This document shows positions 1 through 7,679 of a stretch of DNA of 13,943 bases, piece after piece. Origin of the DNA: Actinomycetota bacterium. GTDB lineage: Bacteria > Actinomycetota > Humimicrobiia > Humimicrobiales > Humimicrobiaceae. The translations under genes were made by a program, and so were the position numbers. Numbering within the stretch: the stretch's first letter is position 1; each line of letters opens with the position of its first letter. Under the pieces are notes generated by a model. That model had not been told where the DNA came from. It did not search any database and saw nothing but the letters and a program-made list of their open reading frames with translations. The DNA is taken from positions 1 to 13,943 of the forward strand of contig JAFGMJ010000199.1 of NCBI GenBank assembly GCA_016927635.1, read 5' to 3'.

Positions 1-129
1 AAAATAGAAATAGTTTTTTTAAAAAGGATCAGGGATGAAATAACATTTTGCAGTAAAGATGCTTTGATAAATCAAATAGAATCTGATGTAATAGCTGCAA
101 AGGATTATTTCAGCCTTACCAAAGTATAA
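1..129 (+). CDS. ribF: Riboflavin kinase / FAD synthetase, C-terminal end (partial)
   Basis: The open frame runs from the first base to a TAA at 127-129 and gives 42 residues. They include FLKRIRDEITF, then a helix with IESDVIAAKDYF. This fits the end of the riboflavin kinase domain of bifunctional RibF proteins, which typically finish with a 'xFLxxiRxExxF ... lxxqIxxDixxAxxYf' pattern. RibF phosphorylates riboflavin to FMN and adenylates FMN to FAD in the cytoplasm. The position supports the call, because ribF lies directly upstream of rpsO in many Gram-positive genomes. The start and the whole FAD synthetase domain lie outside the window, so the bifunctional nature is inferred. No clear terminator follows; a separate promoter for rpsO appears about 70 bases downstream. 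Confidence 0.8.
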   Translation, partial: KIEIVFLKRIRDEITFCSKDALINQIESDVIAAKDYFSLTKV

Positions 130-196
130 AATATTTATTCATTGCAATCAGGCAGGACAATGAGTTATTTTTTAAAAATATTTCATAGTCCAGTTG

Positions 197-205
197 TGCT
201 ATAAT
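197..205 (+). promoter_or_regulatory. Extended -10 promoter for rpsO
   Basis: TGC-TATAAT is a perfect -10 hexamer (200-205) with the TGN extension. No good -35 hexamer sits 16-18 bases upstream (177-182 reads AATATT), but extended -10 promoters tolerate that. The predicted start near 212 gives a leader of about 90 bases before rpsO. An inverted pair TGTGC (195-199) and GCACA (217-221) brackets the -10 element; its meaning is unknown. Confidence 0.5.
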
Positions 206-207
206 GC

Positions 208-236
208 TTGACTGGCGCACAGAAAAAAGCTATGAA
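208..236 (+). promoter_or_regulatory. Possible second rpsO promoter overlapping the first
   Basis: TTGACT (208-213) is followed after exactly 17 bases by TATGAA (231-236), matching the sigma-A consensus at 5/6 and 4/6 positions. It starts just downstream of the extended -10 element, so the two could compete or act in tandem. The weak -10 keeps confidence low. Confidence 0.25.
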
Positions 237-281
237 TTGTAATAGACAGTCAGTTATGATAAATTATTTAGGAATGTTTTT

Positions 282-292
282 AAGGGAGGTGA
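282..292 (+). promoter_or_regulatory. Strong Shine-Dalgarno site of rpsO
   Basis: AAGGGAGGTGA is a long anti-SD match, 9 bases before the TTG at 302. It decides the non-ATG start. A 6-bp inverted repeat in the leader (TGACTG 209-214, CAGTCA 247-252) could fold upstream of it. Confidence 0.75.
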
Positions 293-301
293 AAATTTAA
301 A

Positions 302-571
302 TTGACACTGCTTAAAGAAGATAAAAGAGAGATAATAGAAAAGTATAAATTGCATGAGACCGATACCGGTAGTTCAGGTATTCAGGTAGCTATAATGACA
401 TCAAGGATAAATACCTTAAATGAGCATTTAAAACAAAATAAAAAAGACCATCATTCAAGGCGTGGTCTTGTGACTCTGGTGGGTAAAAGAAAAAGACTGC
501 TGGAGTACATTAAAAATAATGATCTTGAGGGTTACAGAAAGTTAATAAAATCCCTGGGACTGCGTAAATAA
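302..571 (+). CDS. rpsO: 30S ribosomal protein S15
   Basis: The 89-residue length is exactly that of the S15 family. S15 binds the central domain of 16S rRNA early in 30S assembly and contributes to bridges with the 50S subunit. Visible signatures are [13 protein letters not shown] (residues 18-30) and [10 protein letters not shown] (47-56), followed by [12 protein letters not shown] and the terminal LGLRK. The usual 'GSPEVQVA' reads GSSGIQVA here, a small deviation at two positions. The start is TTG at 302, set by the strong Shine-Dalgarno site and the family length. In several bacteria S15 represses its own mRNA through leader structure; the leader here is long enough for that, but no experimentally known fold is recognised. 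pnp follows after 83 bases, the usual order. Confidence 0.97.
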   Translation: MTLLKEDKREIIEKYKLHETDTGSSGIQVAIMTSRINTLNEHLKQNKKDHHSRRGLVTLVGKRKRLLEYIKNNDLEGYRKLIKSLGLRK

Positions 572-606
572 TTTTTAAAAGAATTCTAACGCATTTAAGG
601 GAAACA

Positions 607-636
607 TATACACATGGGGTAGAGCTCCTGTGTGTG
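607..636 (+). promoter_or_regulatory. Leader hairpin abutting the pnp ribosome binding site
   Basis: ACACA (610-614) pairs with TGTGT (629-633). After a bulged T615, GGGG (616-619) pairs with CTCC (625-628, one G-U) around a TAGAG loop. Weaker pairs extend the stem to 607-636, ending right before the AGGAGG at 637-642. It is not a standard terminator, because the Shine-Dalgarno site separates it from the following T run. In E. coli a pnp leader stem is cut by RNase III and used in PNPase autoregulation; a similar role here is inference. Confidence 0.4.
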
Positions 637-654
637 AGGAGGTTTTTTAAATAA

Positions 655-2814
655 TTGCAAAGTAATAATGAAATTGTCCAGGAAAAAGAAATAGGTGGAA
701 AAAAGGTCCGCTTCAGTATGGGTAAGCTTGCAAAACAGGCAAATGGCGCAGTGCTTGCACAATCCGGTGGAAATGGTATTTTGATAACTGCAACGATGAG
801 CACAGAAGCCAGGGAAAATATAGATTTTTTCCCTCTGACTGTTGATGTTGAGGAAAGAATGTATGCTGCGGGGAAAATACCCGGCGGCTTCTTTAAGAGA
901 GAAGGTAAGGCATCTGACAGAGCTATTCTTATTGCAAGATTGACTGACAGGCCCATTCGCCCAATATTTGATAAGAATATAAGAAACGAAGTGCAGGTAG
1001 TAGCAACTGTTCTTTCAGTGGACCAGGTTTATCCTTATGATGTTCTTATTATGAATGGGGCTTCATGCGCGCTTTATGCATCTGATATACCATTTTTTGA
1101 ACCAATAGGCGCTGTAAGAATAGGCTATGCTGATGAAAAATGGCTTATTAATCCTTCATATGAAGAACTTAAAAAAAGTAAAATAGACATAGTGATTGCA
1201 GGTACTGAAGATGCTATATTAATGGTTGAATCAAAGTGCAGGGAAGCCAGTGAAGAACTTGTCCTGGAGGCAGTAGAAAAAGCAATTCCTGAAATCAAAA
1301 GCATAATAAGTTTCCAGCGCGAATTCAGCAAAAATCTTGGAATTGAAAAAAAAGAACTTGAAACATTTAAATTAAATGAAGAAGTAAAAAACAGGGTTCG
1401 TGAAATTGGGGAATCCAGTATTTTGGAAAAACTGGAAAGTGTTGTTGAATTTTCTGGTAACCCTGGGAAGAAAAGCATGCTTGAGCAGGGCAAAAGAGGA
1501 TATCTGTCCCAGGAGCTGGATATTATAACTGAGCAAGTGAAAAAAACATTGACGGATGAATTCCCTGATGATGCTTTAAGCATAGCTATGTCCCTTAAAG
1601 AGCTTGAAAGAGAGCTTGTAAGGAAAATCATTATTGAGAAAGGAATAAGACCGGACGGAAGAAAACCCGAAGAAATAAGAAAAATCTCGTGTGATGTCGG
1701 ACTCTTCCCTGATACTACGCATGGAACCGGACTTTTTACAAGAGGAAGAACCCAAGCGCTTACGATACTTGCACTTGGCTCCATCAAAGAATCACAGAAA
1801 ATAGACAGTCTTGAGGAAATTGAATTCAAAAGATATATGCATCATTATAATTTCCCTCCATTTTCAACAGGCGAGACTGCAGCGTTAAGAGGCCCGAAGA
1901 GAAGAGAAATAGGCCATGGCGCTCTTTCTGAAAAAGCTCTTGAATATATGATACCGGAGGAAGAGAAATTTCCGTACTCTATAAGGCTGGTATCTGAAAT
2001 ACTGGAATCAAACGGCTCAACCTCAATGGCAAGCGTATGCGGAAGCACACTTGCACTTATGGATGGCGGTGTACCGATATTAAACCCTGTTTCTGGTATA
2101 GCAATGGGTCTTGTAATGGGCCAGGAAGGCAGCTTTTCCGTACTTTCAGATATCCAGGGAATAGAGGATTTTTATGGAGATATGGACTTTAAAGTCGCTG
2201 GAACTAAAAATGGCATAACAGCATTGCAGATGGACATAAAAATAAAGGGCATAAATATAGATATTATGAGAAAGGCTTTATACCAGGCAAAAGAGGGCAG
2301 GCTTTATATTCTTGAAAAAATGCTTGAGGCAATACCGCAGCCGAGGGGATATCTTGCAAAAATAGCTCCAAAGATCTCCACATTTAAAATACCAAAGGAT
2401 AAGATAGGTGAGATAATAGGTCCTGGTGGAAAAGTAATAAAATCGATTAAAGAAGAGTTTGAGCTTGATGAAATAGATATAACAGATTCAAATGGGGAAG
2501 GTCTCGTTTCAATAACTTGCAGCGATGCCGAAAAAATAAAACTTGCAAAAGCAAAAATAGAAGGTCTTTTAAAAACAATAGAGGATATAGATGTAGGTGA
2601 TGAGTTTGCAGGAACAGTAGTGGGAATAACCTCATATGGAGCCTTTATAAATTTAATACCGGGTTTGGATGGTTTGCTTCACATTTCAAAAGTTGCAAAT
2701 AAAAGAATAAATAAAGTGGAAGAATTTTTAAAGCTTGGCGATAAAATAATGGTAAAAGTATCTTCTATAGACAAAAGAGAAAAAAAGATTTCGCTTGAGC
2801 GTTCGGATATATGA
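655..2814 (+). CDS. pnp: Polyribonucleotide nucleotidyltransferase (PNPase)
   Basis: The 719 residues match the full-length family. The enzyme degrades RNA 3' to 5' by phosphorolysis and can add tails in reverse; it forms a cytoplasmic trimer. Domains in order are the first RNase PH core (about 10-140, with FFKREGKASDR at 79-89), an all-helical linker (about 145-310), the second catalytic RNase PH core (about 320-560), KH (about 578-640, GPGG at 589-592) and S1 (about 646-717). Active-site features are intact: SNGSTSMA at 452-459, and D505 and D511 in the EDFYGDMDF segment match the metal-binding aspartates of the family. The start is TTG at 655, with AGGAGG at 637-642 and a 12-base spacer. 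The 3' end overlaps the possible start of the next gene by 20 bases. Confidence 0.98.
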   Translation: MQSNNEIVQEKEIGGKKVRFSMGKLAKQANGAVLAQSGGNGILITATMSTEARENIDFFPLTVDVEERMYAAGKIPGGFFKREGKASDRAILIARLTDRPIRPIFDKNIRNEVQVVATVLSVDQVYPYDVLIMNGASCALYASDIPFFEPIGAVRIGYADEKWLINPSYEELKKSKIDIVIAGTEDAILMVESKCREASEELVLEAVEKAIPEIKSIISFQREFSKNLGIEKKELETFKLNEEVKNRVREIGESSILEKLESVVEFSGNPGKKSMLEQGKRGYLSQELDIITEQVKKTLTDEFPDDALSIAMSLKELERELVRKIIIEKGIRPDGRKPEEIRKISCDVGLFPDTTHGTGLFTRGRTQALTILALGSIKESQKIDSLEEIEFKRYMHHYNFPPFSTGETAALRGPKRREIGHGALSEKALEYMIPEEEKFPYSIRLVSEILESNGSTSMASVCGSTLALMDGGVPILNPVSGIAMGLVMGQEGSFSVLSDIQGIEDFYGDMDFKVAGTKNGITALQMDIKIKGINIDIMRKALYQAKEGRLYILEKMLEAIPQPRGYLAKIAPKISTFKIPKDKIGEIIGPGGKVIKSIKEEFELDEIDITDSNGEGLVSITCSDAEKIKLAKAKIEGLLKTIEDIDVGDEFAGTVVGITSYGAFINLIPGLDGLLHISKVANKRINKVEEFLKLGDKIMVKVSSIDKREKKISLERSDI

Positions 2815-4129
2815 TTTTTATAAACCGTTTAGAGAGGTTAAAAATAAAATAGCAACCCCAAATAATTATAATTTTGAAGATTATAATATTACTGAGCTTG
2901 AAAATGGCCTCAGAGTAATAAGTGAAAAAATACCACATTTCCGTTCGATTTCTCTTGGCTTCTGGATGCCGGTTGGCTCTAGAAATGAAAGCACAGAGAA
3001 TAACGGAATAACGCATCTTATAGAACATCTTTTATTTAAAGGCACAAAAAAAAGGACCTATAGAGACATAGCAATAGCATTTGACTCCATGGGTGCTGAG
3101 TTTAATGCATTTACTGATAAGGAAAACAGCTGTGTTTATGCAGATTGCATTGATACCCATCTAAATAATTGTCTTGAATTGCTTTTTGATGTTGTCATGA
3201 ATCCCTCATTTCTTCCAGAAAACATAAAGCTTGAAAGAAAAGTAATACTGGAAGAAATAAAGATGGTAAAAGACAATCCTTCTGATGATATTTTTAATTA
3301 TTTTTATAAAATAATTTTTGCCGGCCATCCATTAAGTCTTCCTATACTTGGCAGCACAAAATCTTTGAAAATGCTTAATAATATTTCTATAGAAAGCTAT
3401 TTCAAAAAGAACTTTAACCCGGATGGTATTGTATTATCTGCTGCTGGCAATATAGATCACGACACTCTGGTTGAAAAAATAAGGCAAAATTTTGAAGGCT
3501 TTAAAACATTTAAAAATGATGTTTCTTATGAAAATATCCCAAATTCACCCTTATATGCAAAAAAAATAAAGTCTTATAAAAGCAAGACGGAGGCAGCTCA
3601 TTTATGTATAGGCGGTCCGGGCTGCAGCAGGTCAAGCGCTGATAAATATAACCTCTCTCTTTTTACCAATATACTGGGGGGAAGTATGAGCAGCAGGCTG
3701 TTCCAGAAGATAAGAGAGGAAAAGGGCCTCTCTTACTCAATATTTGCAAGTAATACGCAGTATACAGATTATGGCCTTACTGTTATATATGCTGCAACAT
3801 CGACAGGCAATTTAAATAAAGTCATAGATCTTATATTCAAAGAAATAGATCAGGTAAAAAAAACAGGCATCAGTACAGATGAATTTGAAATTGCAAAGGA
3901 GAATATAAAAGGCAATATTGTACTTGGGGTGGAAGATATTAGTTCAAGGATGTTCAGGCTTGGCAAAGCCCTGCTGGTGGATAATAAAGTACTTACAATT
4001 GATGAAATATTAAAAAGAATAGACAGAGTCAAAATTAACCAGGTAAATGACGCGGTAAACAAATATTTTCAAAAGGATGATTTAAGTGCAGTAATTATAA
4101 GCAAACCCTCTAATGGGAGGATAAGATGA
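2795..4129 (+). CDS. M16 family zinc peptidase (pitrilysin / processing-peptidase type)
   Basis: The M16 metallopeptidase subunit has 444 residues from TTG 2795. The inverted zinc motif HLIEH is at 74-78 (E77 the catalytic base), and E154 in ILEEIKM is 76 residues after H78, as expected for the third ligand. The C-terminal half carries GGSMSSRLFQKIREEKGLSYS, typical of the second M16 repeat, so this looks like an active PepR/YmxG (MlpA)-type enzyme. The physiological substrate in bacteria is poorly known. The gene lies between pnp and dapB, as in many Gram-positive genomes. The start is uncertain: TTG 2795 lies inside pnp without a clear Shine-Dalgarno site and gives a long N-terminal extension. 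The only good site (AGAGAGG, 2831-2837) precedes an in-frame ATA at 2849. The stop overlaps the dapB ATG. Confidence 0.9.
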   Translation: MSVRIYDFYKPFREVKNKIATPNNYNFEDYNITELENGLRVISEKIPHFRSISLGFWMPVGSRNESTENNGITHLIEHLLFKGTKKRTYRDIAIAFDSMGAEFNAFTDKENSCVYADCIDTHLNNCLELLFDVVMNPSFLPENIKLERKVILEEIKMVKDNPSDDIFNYFYKIIFAGHPLSLPILGSTKSLKMLNNISIESYFKKNFNPDGIVLSAAGNIDHDTLVEKIRQNFEGFKTFKNDVSYENIPNSPLYAKKIKSYKSKTEAAHLCIGGPGCSRSSADKYNLSLFTNILGGSMSSRLFQKIREEKGLSYSIFASNTQYTDYGLTVIYAATSTGNLNKVIDLIFKEIDQVKKTGISTDEFEIAKENIKGNIVLGVEDISSRMFRLGKALLVDNKVLTIDEILKRIDRVKINQVNDAVNKYFQKDDLSAVIISKPSNGRIR

Positions 4130-4923
4130 GAAAAATAGCGGTATTTGGTGTATGTGGAAGAATGGGCTCTGCAATTACAAAAGAACTTCTTAAAGAAAAA
4201 GATATTGAAATTGTTGGAGGCTTTGACCGTATAAATATAGGCAAAGATATAGGCGAGTTTGCAGGGTCAGCAAAAATTTTCAGCACTGTCTCTGATAGAT
4301 ATGAAGATATCAAAGCATTAAACCCGGATATTTTGCTTGATTTCACAAATTCAGAACTTTCTTTTAATACAATTAACTGGGCAGTTGACAATTCTACAGA
4401 TATAATAGTGGGCTCCACCGGGTTTACAAGAGATATGCTGGAAAAGATTGAAAATAAGGCCCAAAACGGTAAGAGCAGGGTATTTATTGTACCAAATTTT
4501 TCCATAGGCGCAGTTATCATGATGGAACTGGCTGCCATTGCTGCGAAGTATTTTGACAGTTGCGAAATAATAGAATTCCATCATAATAAAAAAAAGGATG
4601 CGCCTTCCGGAACGGCTGCACTTACTGCAGAAAAGATAAAAGCTGTTAAAACATTTTCAAAAGAGAGGCTCTACAGCGGAGAAAGTGAGACCCTGGAGGG
4701 AAGCAGGGGAGCTTTCTCAGACGGAGTGCATATTCACAGTGTAAGATTAAACGGATTTCTTGCGCATCAGGAAGTGATAATGGGTACAACTGGACAGACG
4801 CTTACAATAAGGCATGACAGTATAGACAGGCTAACTTTTTATCCGGGAGTAATTCTTGCAATAAGAAAAATAAATACTCTTAGTAATTTTACATATGGAC
4901 TTGACAAGATAATTGAAATATAA
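4126..4923 (+). CDS. dapB: 4-hydroxy-tetrahydrodipicolinate reductase
   Basis: At 265 residues this is the normal DapB length. DapB reduces the product of DapA with NAD(P)H to tetrahydrodipicolinate, on the way to meso-diaminopimelate and lysine. The N-terminal Rossmann fold has the dinucleotide motif GVCGRMG (residues 8-14), and a GSTGF segment matches the family's GTTG loop. The catalytic signature EFHHNKKKDAPSGTA covers 150-164, with H152 and K156 in the positions of the acid/base histidine and catalytic lysine. A late GVHIHSVRLNGF..HQE motif completes the match. The ATG overlaps the upstream TGA (ATGA, 4126-4129), with GGGAGG at 4115-4120, so translation is probably coupled. It is followed 13 bases later by dapA, which makes its substrate. 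Confidence 0.97.
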   Translation: MRKIAVFGVCGRMGSAITKELLKEKDIEIVGGFDRINIGKDIGEFAGSAKIFSTVSDRYEDIKALNPDILLDFTNSELSFNTINWAVDNSTDIIVGSTGFTRDMLEKIENKAQNGKSRVFIVPNFSIGAVIMMELAAIAAKYFDSCEIIEFHHNKKKDAPSGTAALTAEKIKAVKTFSKERLYSGESETLEGSRGAFSDGVHIHSVRLNGFLAHQEVIMGTTGQTLTIRHDSIDRLTFYPGVILAIRKINTLSNFTYGLDKIIEI

Positions 4924-4936
4924 CGGAGGTAGCAAA

Positions 4937-5821
4937 ATGGATTTCGGTAAACTGATAACCGCTATGGTCACTCCATTTGATAAGAACGGGAAAGTTGATT
5001 ACAGCACGGCCGAAAAACTGATTGAATATCTTCTTGAAAATGGAAGTGATTCTGTTTTGCTTGCAGGCACAACAGGTGAGTCGCCCACGCTTACAGATGA
5101 TGAAAAAATTGACCTTTTTACAATGGGAGCCGATAAGTTCGGAAAAAAAACAAAAATAATTGCAGGAACGGGCTCTTATAATACAGAACACTCCGTTAAA
5201 TTATCAAAACGGGCACAAAAAGCCGGGGTAGATTGTCTTTTGCTGGTCACACCATATTATAATAAGCCAGGCCAACCTGGGCTTTATGAGCATTTTTCCA
5301 CTATTGCCAATTCTGTTGATATACCTGTAATACTGTACAATGTGCCATCCAGGACTTCATGCAATATAACTGCCCAGACATGTATAGAACTTTCAAAAAT
5401 AGAAAATATTATAGGAATAAAAGAAGCCAGCAGCGATTTCAGGCAGATTGCGGAAATAATAAGAAGCACAGGTGAAGATTTCGTTGTCTACAGCGGAAAC
5501 GACGGAGACACTCTTCCAATGCTTTCAATTGGCGCCAATGGGGTAATAAGCGTTGCCTCACATCTGGTTGGCAATGCAATTAAAGATATGATAGAAAGTT
5601 TTTTAAGCGGCGATATCGAGAAATCTGCAAATCTTCATAGCTGGCTTCTTGATATATTTTATGGGATTTTTATTACTACAAATCCTGTGCCAATAAAAAA
5701 AGGCTTAAACCTGGCAGGAATAAATGTGGGCGGTACAAGACTTCCCCTTACAGATATGTCAGATGATGAGATTGAAAAATTTAAACATATATTAAATAAA
5801 TATGATTTAATAAAGGTCTGA
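4937..5821 (+). CDS. dapA: 4-hydroxy-tetrahydrodipicolinate synthase
   Basis: DapA condenses pyruvate with aspartate-semialdehyde in the first committed step of the diaminopimelate/lysine branch. I choose ATG 4937 (294 residues) because GGAGGT lies at 4925-4930 with a 6-base spacer. A longer reading from TTG 4915-region codons would begin inside dapB and translate the ribosome binding site. The TIM-barrel signatures are intact: GTTGESPT from residue 44 (T45, T46), Y134 in YNVPSRT, and the Schiff-base lysine K162 in GIKEASSDF. These align with T44, T45, Y133 and K161 of the E. coli enzyme. Length is typical. It is next to dapB, and together they make two consecutive steps, consistent with a need for cell-wall diaminopimelate. 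No leader riboswitch is visible here. Confidence 0.97.
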   Translation: MDFGKLITAMVTPFDKNGKVDYSTAEKLIEYLLENGSDSVLLAGTTGESPTLTDDEKIDLFTMGADKFGKKTKIIAGTGSYNTEHSVKLSKRAQKAGVDCLLLVTPYYNKPGQPGLYEHFSTIANSVDIPVILYNVPSRTSCNITAQTCIELSKIENIIGIKEASSDFRQIAEIIRSTGEDFVVYSGNDGDTLPMLSIGANGVISVASHLVGNAIKDMIESFLSGDIEKSANLHSWLLDIFYGIFITTNPVPIKKGLNLAGINVGGTRLPLTDMSDDEIEKFKHILNKYDLIKV

Positions 5822-5829
5822 TAAAAGAT

Positions 5830-7521
5830 ATGGCAAAGAAAAGCAGTCTTAAAATAATTTTTCTCGGAGGATTAAATGAAGTAGGGCGAAATATAATGGT
5901 CCTTGAAAAAGATAATAATATAGTAGTTGTTGATTGTGGAATAATGTTTCCTGACGATTATCTTCCAGGCATAGATTTTTTAATACCTGATTTTTTATAT
6001 CTTAAAAAAAATGTGGATAAAATCAGGGCTCTTATTATTACTCATGGACATGAAGACCACATAGGCGCGATACCTTTTCTTTTCAGGGATTTAAAACCTG
6101 CTAAAATCCCCATATATGCAACTAGGCTTACACTTGGCCTTATAAAGTCAAAATTAAGCAGCAGTTATTTCCAGGAAAGTGATGATAATTCTTTATTGAA
6201 TGAGATAGACCCTTCAAAAAAATTGCATATCGGTCCATTCGACATGGAGTTTTTCAGGGTGAACCATAGCATACCGGACGGAGTTGGAATTATTTTCAGG
6301 ACGGATATAGGAAATATCGTTCATTCAGGTGATTTCAAATTTGACCAGTACCCGATAGACGGAAAGGTAACTGAGTATGCAAAAATTTCCAATATCGGAC
6401 AGGAGGGCGTTCTTGCCCTTTTCTGTGACAGCACAAATGCTGAGGAAAAAGGTTTTACAGTACCTGAAAGAGATGTGGGCAAAACACTTTATGAAAAATT
6501 TGAACAGGCTCAAAAAAGAATCATAGTAGCAACATTTTCATCTCACATACATCGGATCCAGCAAGTCCTGGATGCTGCTAAAAAGCTGGATAAAAAAGTT
6601 GCAGCTTCAGGCAGGACAATGCTTAAAACAATTAAAATAGCGTCAGAGCTGGGATATTTAAAAATTCCTGATGATACTGTGATACCTATTACAAAAATAG
6701 ATGATTTTCCCCTGAATAAAATTGTAATGCTTTCTACCGGGAGTCAGGGCGAACCTCTTTCAACATTAAGAAAAATGGCTCTTGCTGAGCACCCAAGGGT
6801 AAAAATAATGAAAGGCGATATGGTGATAATATCCTCTTCGCCTATACCAGGCAATGAAAATGCGATTTCCAGCACTATTAATATGCTGCTTAAGCAGGGT
6901 GCAGACGTTTTTTATGAATCTATAGCGGGTGTGCATGTTTCCGGGCATGCCCAGCAGGAAGAAATAAAGATGATGATAAATCTTGTTAAGCCATATTATT
7001 TTATACCTGTACACGGTGAATATAAACATAGAATACAGTGTGCAAAGCTAGCCCAGTCAATAGGTATGACAAATGAAAAAATAATAATCGCACAAAATGG
7101 CGATGTTTTAAAGATGAATGACAATTTGTGCAGAATTTCAGGAAATATAACTCTTCAGAATATTTATATAGACGGATATGGTTCAGGCAATACTGAAGAC
7201 ATTGTGTTAAAAGACAGGAAAATCCTTTCAAGAAACGGAATAATAATGATAAATACTATTATTGACTCAAAAAAAAGTGAAGTCATAAAAGAAGCTGATC
7301 TTACTTTAAAGGGAATTATATATATGGAGGAATTTGAGCAGATAATGAATGAAGGCAGGGAAATAATTTCTGATGCCGTTAAAAAATGCTTTGACAATAA
7401 TATGACAAATACACAGTTAATTGAAAATAATATAAAAGAAACATTTGAGAAATTTTTTTCAAAGAAAATAAATGCAAGGCCTGTAATAGTCTCAAGGGTA
7501 ATAGATTTGGGCAAAATTTAA
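5830..7521 (+). CDS. rnj: Ribonuclease J (metallo-beta-lactamase / beta-CASP nuclease)
   Basis: This 563-residue protein has the full RNase J length. RNase J carries 5'-to-3' exonuclease and endonuclease activity in mRNA decay and rRNA maturation. The N-terminal metallo-beta-lactamase core shows HGHEDH at 72-77, followed by H146 and D168 (in SGDFKFD) as further metal ligands. The beta-CASP domain follows, then HVSGHA (369-374) and H395 in PVHGEYKHR, which closes the active site. A C-terminal domain of about 100 residues completes the protein. The ATG lies 8 bases after the dapA stop; the only ribosome binding site candidate is AAAGGT at 5812-5817, a weak match at long spacing, so coupling is likely. 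With pnp it places both RNA-decay exonucleases in one gene cluster. Only one paralogue is seen here, so J1 versus J2 cannot be assigned. Confidence 0.96.
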   Translation: MAKKSSLKIIFLGGLNEVGRNIMVLEKDNNIVVVDCGIMFPDDYLPGIDFLIPDFLYLKKNVDKIRALIITHGHEDHIGAIPFLFRDLKPAKIPIYATRLTLGLIKSKLSSSYFQESDDNSLLNEIDPSKKLHIGPFDMEFFRVNHSIPDGVGIIFRTDIGNIVHSGDFKFDQYPIDGKVTEYAKISNIGQEGVLALFCDSTNAEEKGFTVPERDVGKTLYEKFEQAQKRIIVATFSSHIHRIQQVLDAAKKLDKKVAASGRTMLKTIKIASELGYLKIPDDTVIPITKIDDFPLNKIVMLSTGSQGEPLSTLRKMALAEHPRVKIMKGDMVIISSSPIPGNENAISSTINMLLKQGADVFYESIAGVHVSGHAQQEEIKMMINLVKPYYFIPVHGEYKHRIQCAKLAQSIGMTNEKIIIAQNGDVLKMNDNLCRISGNITLQNIYIDGYGSGNTEDIVLKDRKILSRNGIIMINTIIDSKKSEVIKEADLTLKGIIYMEEFEQIMNEGREIISDAVKKCFDNNMTNTQLIENNIKETFEKFFSKKINARPVIVSRVIDLGKI

Positions 7522-7588
7522 TAAATAATTTGTATATCCTGCAGTTTTCAGGTAAAAAATAATGTCCGTAAAGTTACAATAAACAGGT

Positions 7589-7617
7589 TTTACAAAGCAG
7601 GCATTTTATAGAATAAT
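7589..7617 (+). promoter_or_regulatory. Candidate promoter before ftsK
   Basis: TTTACA (7589-7594) and AATAAT (7612-7617) are separated by 17 bases; each matches the sigma-A consensus at 5/6. It lies in the 158-base gap after rnj, which shows no convincing terminator. The region is A/T-rich, so chance matches are likely. Confidence 0.35.
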
Positions 7618-7679
7618 TATATACATGATTATTTTACTATTCGCAGCAATAAAAACAGTCATAATAATAGCATAATAAA

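Noticed and set aside
510-956. Minus-strand open frame of 148 codons opposite rpsO/pnp
   Set aside because: It lies antisense to the strongly conserved pnp 5' end, has no recognisable domain and is an accident of codon bias on the other strand.
1125-1829. Minus-strand open frame of 234 codons within pnp
   Set aside because: The product is serine-rich and low in complexity, exactly opposite PNPase codons, with no plausible promoter or ribosome binding site considered convincing.
4913-4936. Upstream TTG start for dapA
   Set aside because: It would translate the GGAGGT ribosome binding site and add eight non-conserved residues; ATG 4937 has ideal spacing and family length.
7534-7555. CCTG/CAGG repeat after rnj
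   Set aside because: Four base pairs without a T tract; expected by chance.
7612-7633. AATAAT/ATTATT hairpin as terminator of rnj
   Set aside because: The stem is only A-T pairs with a 10-base loop and only a short T run, so it is too weak to call.
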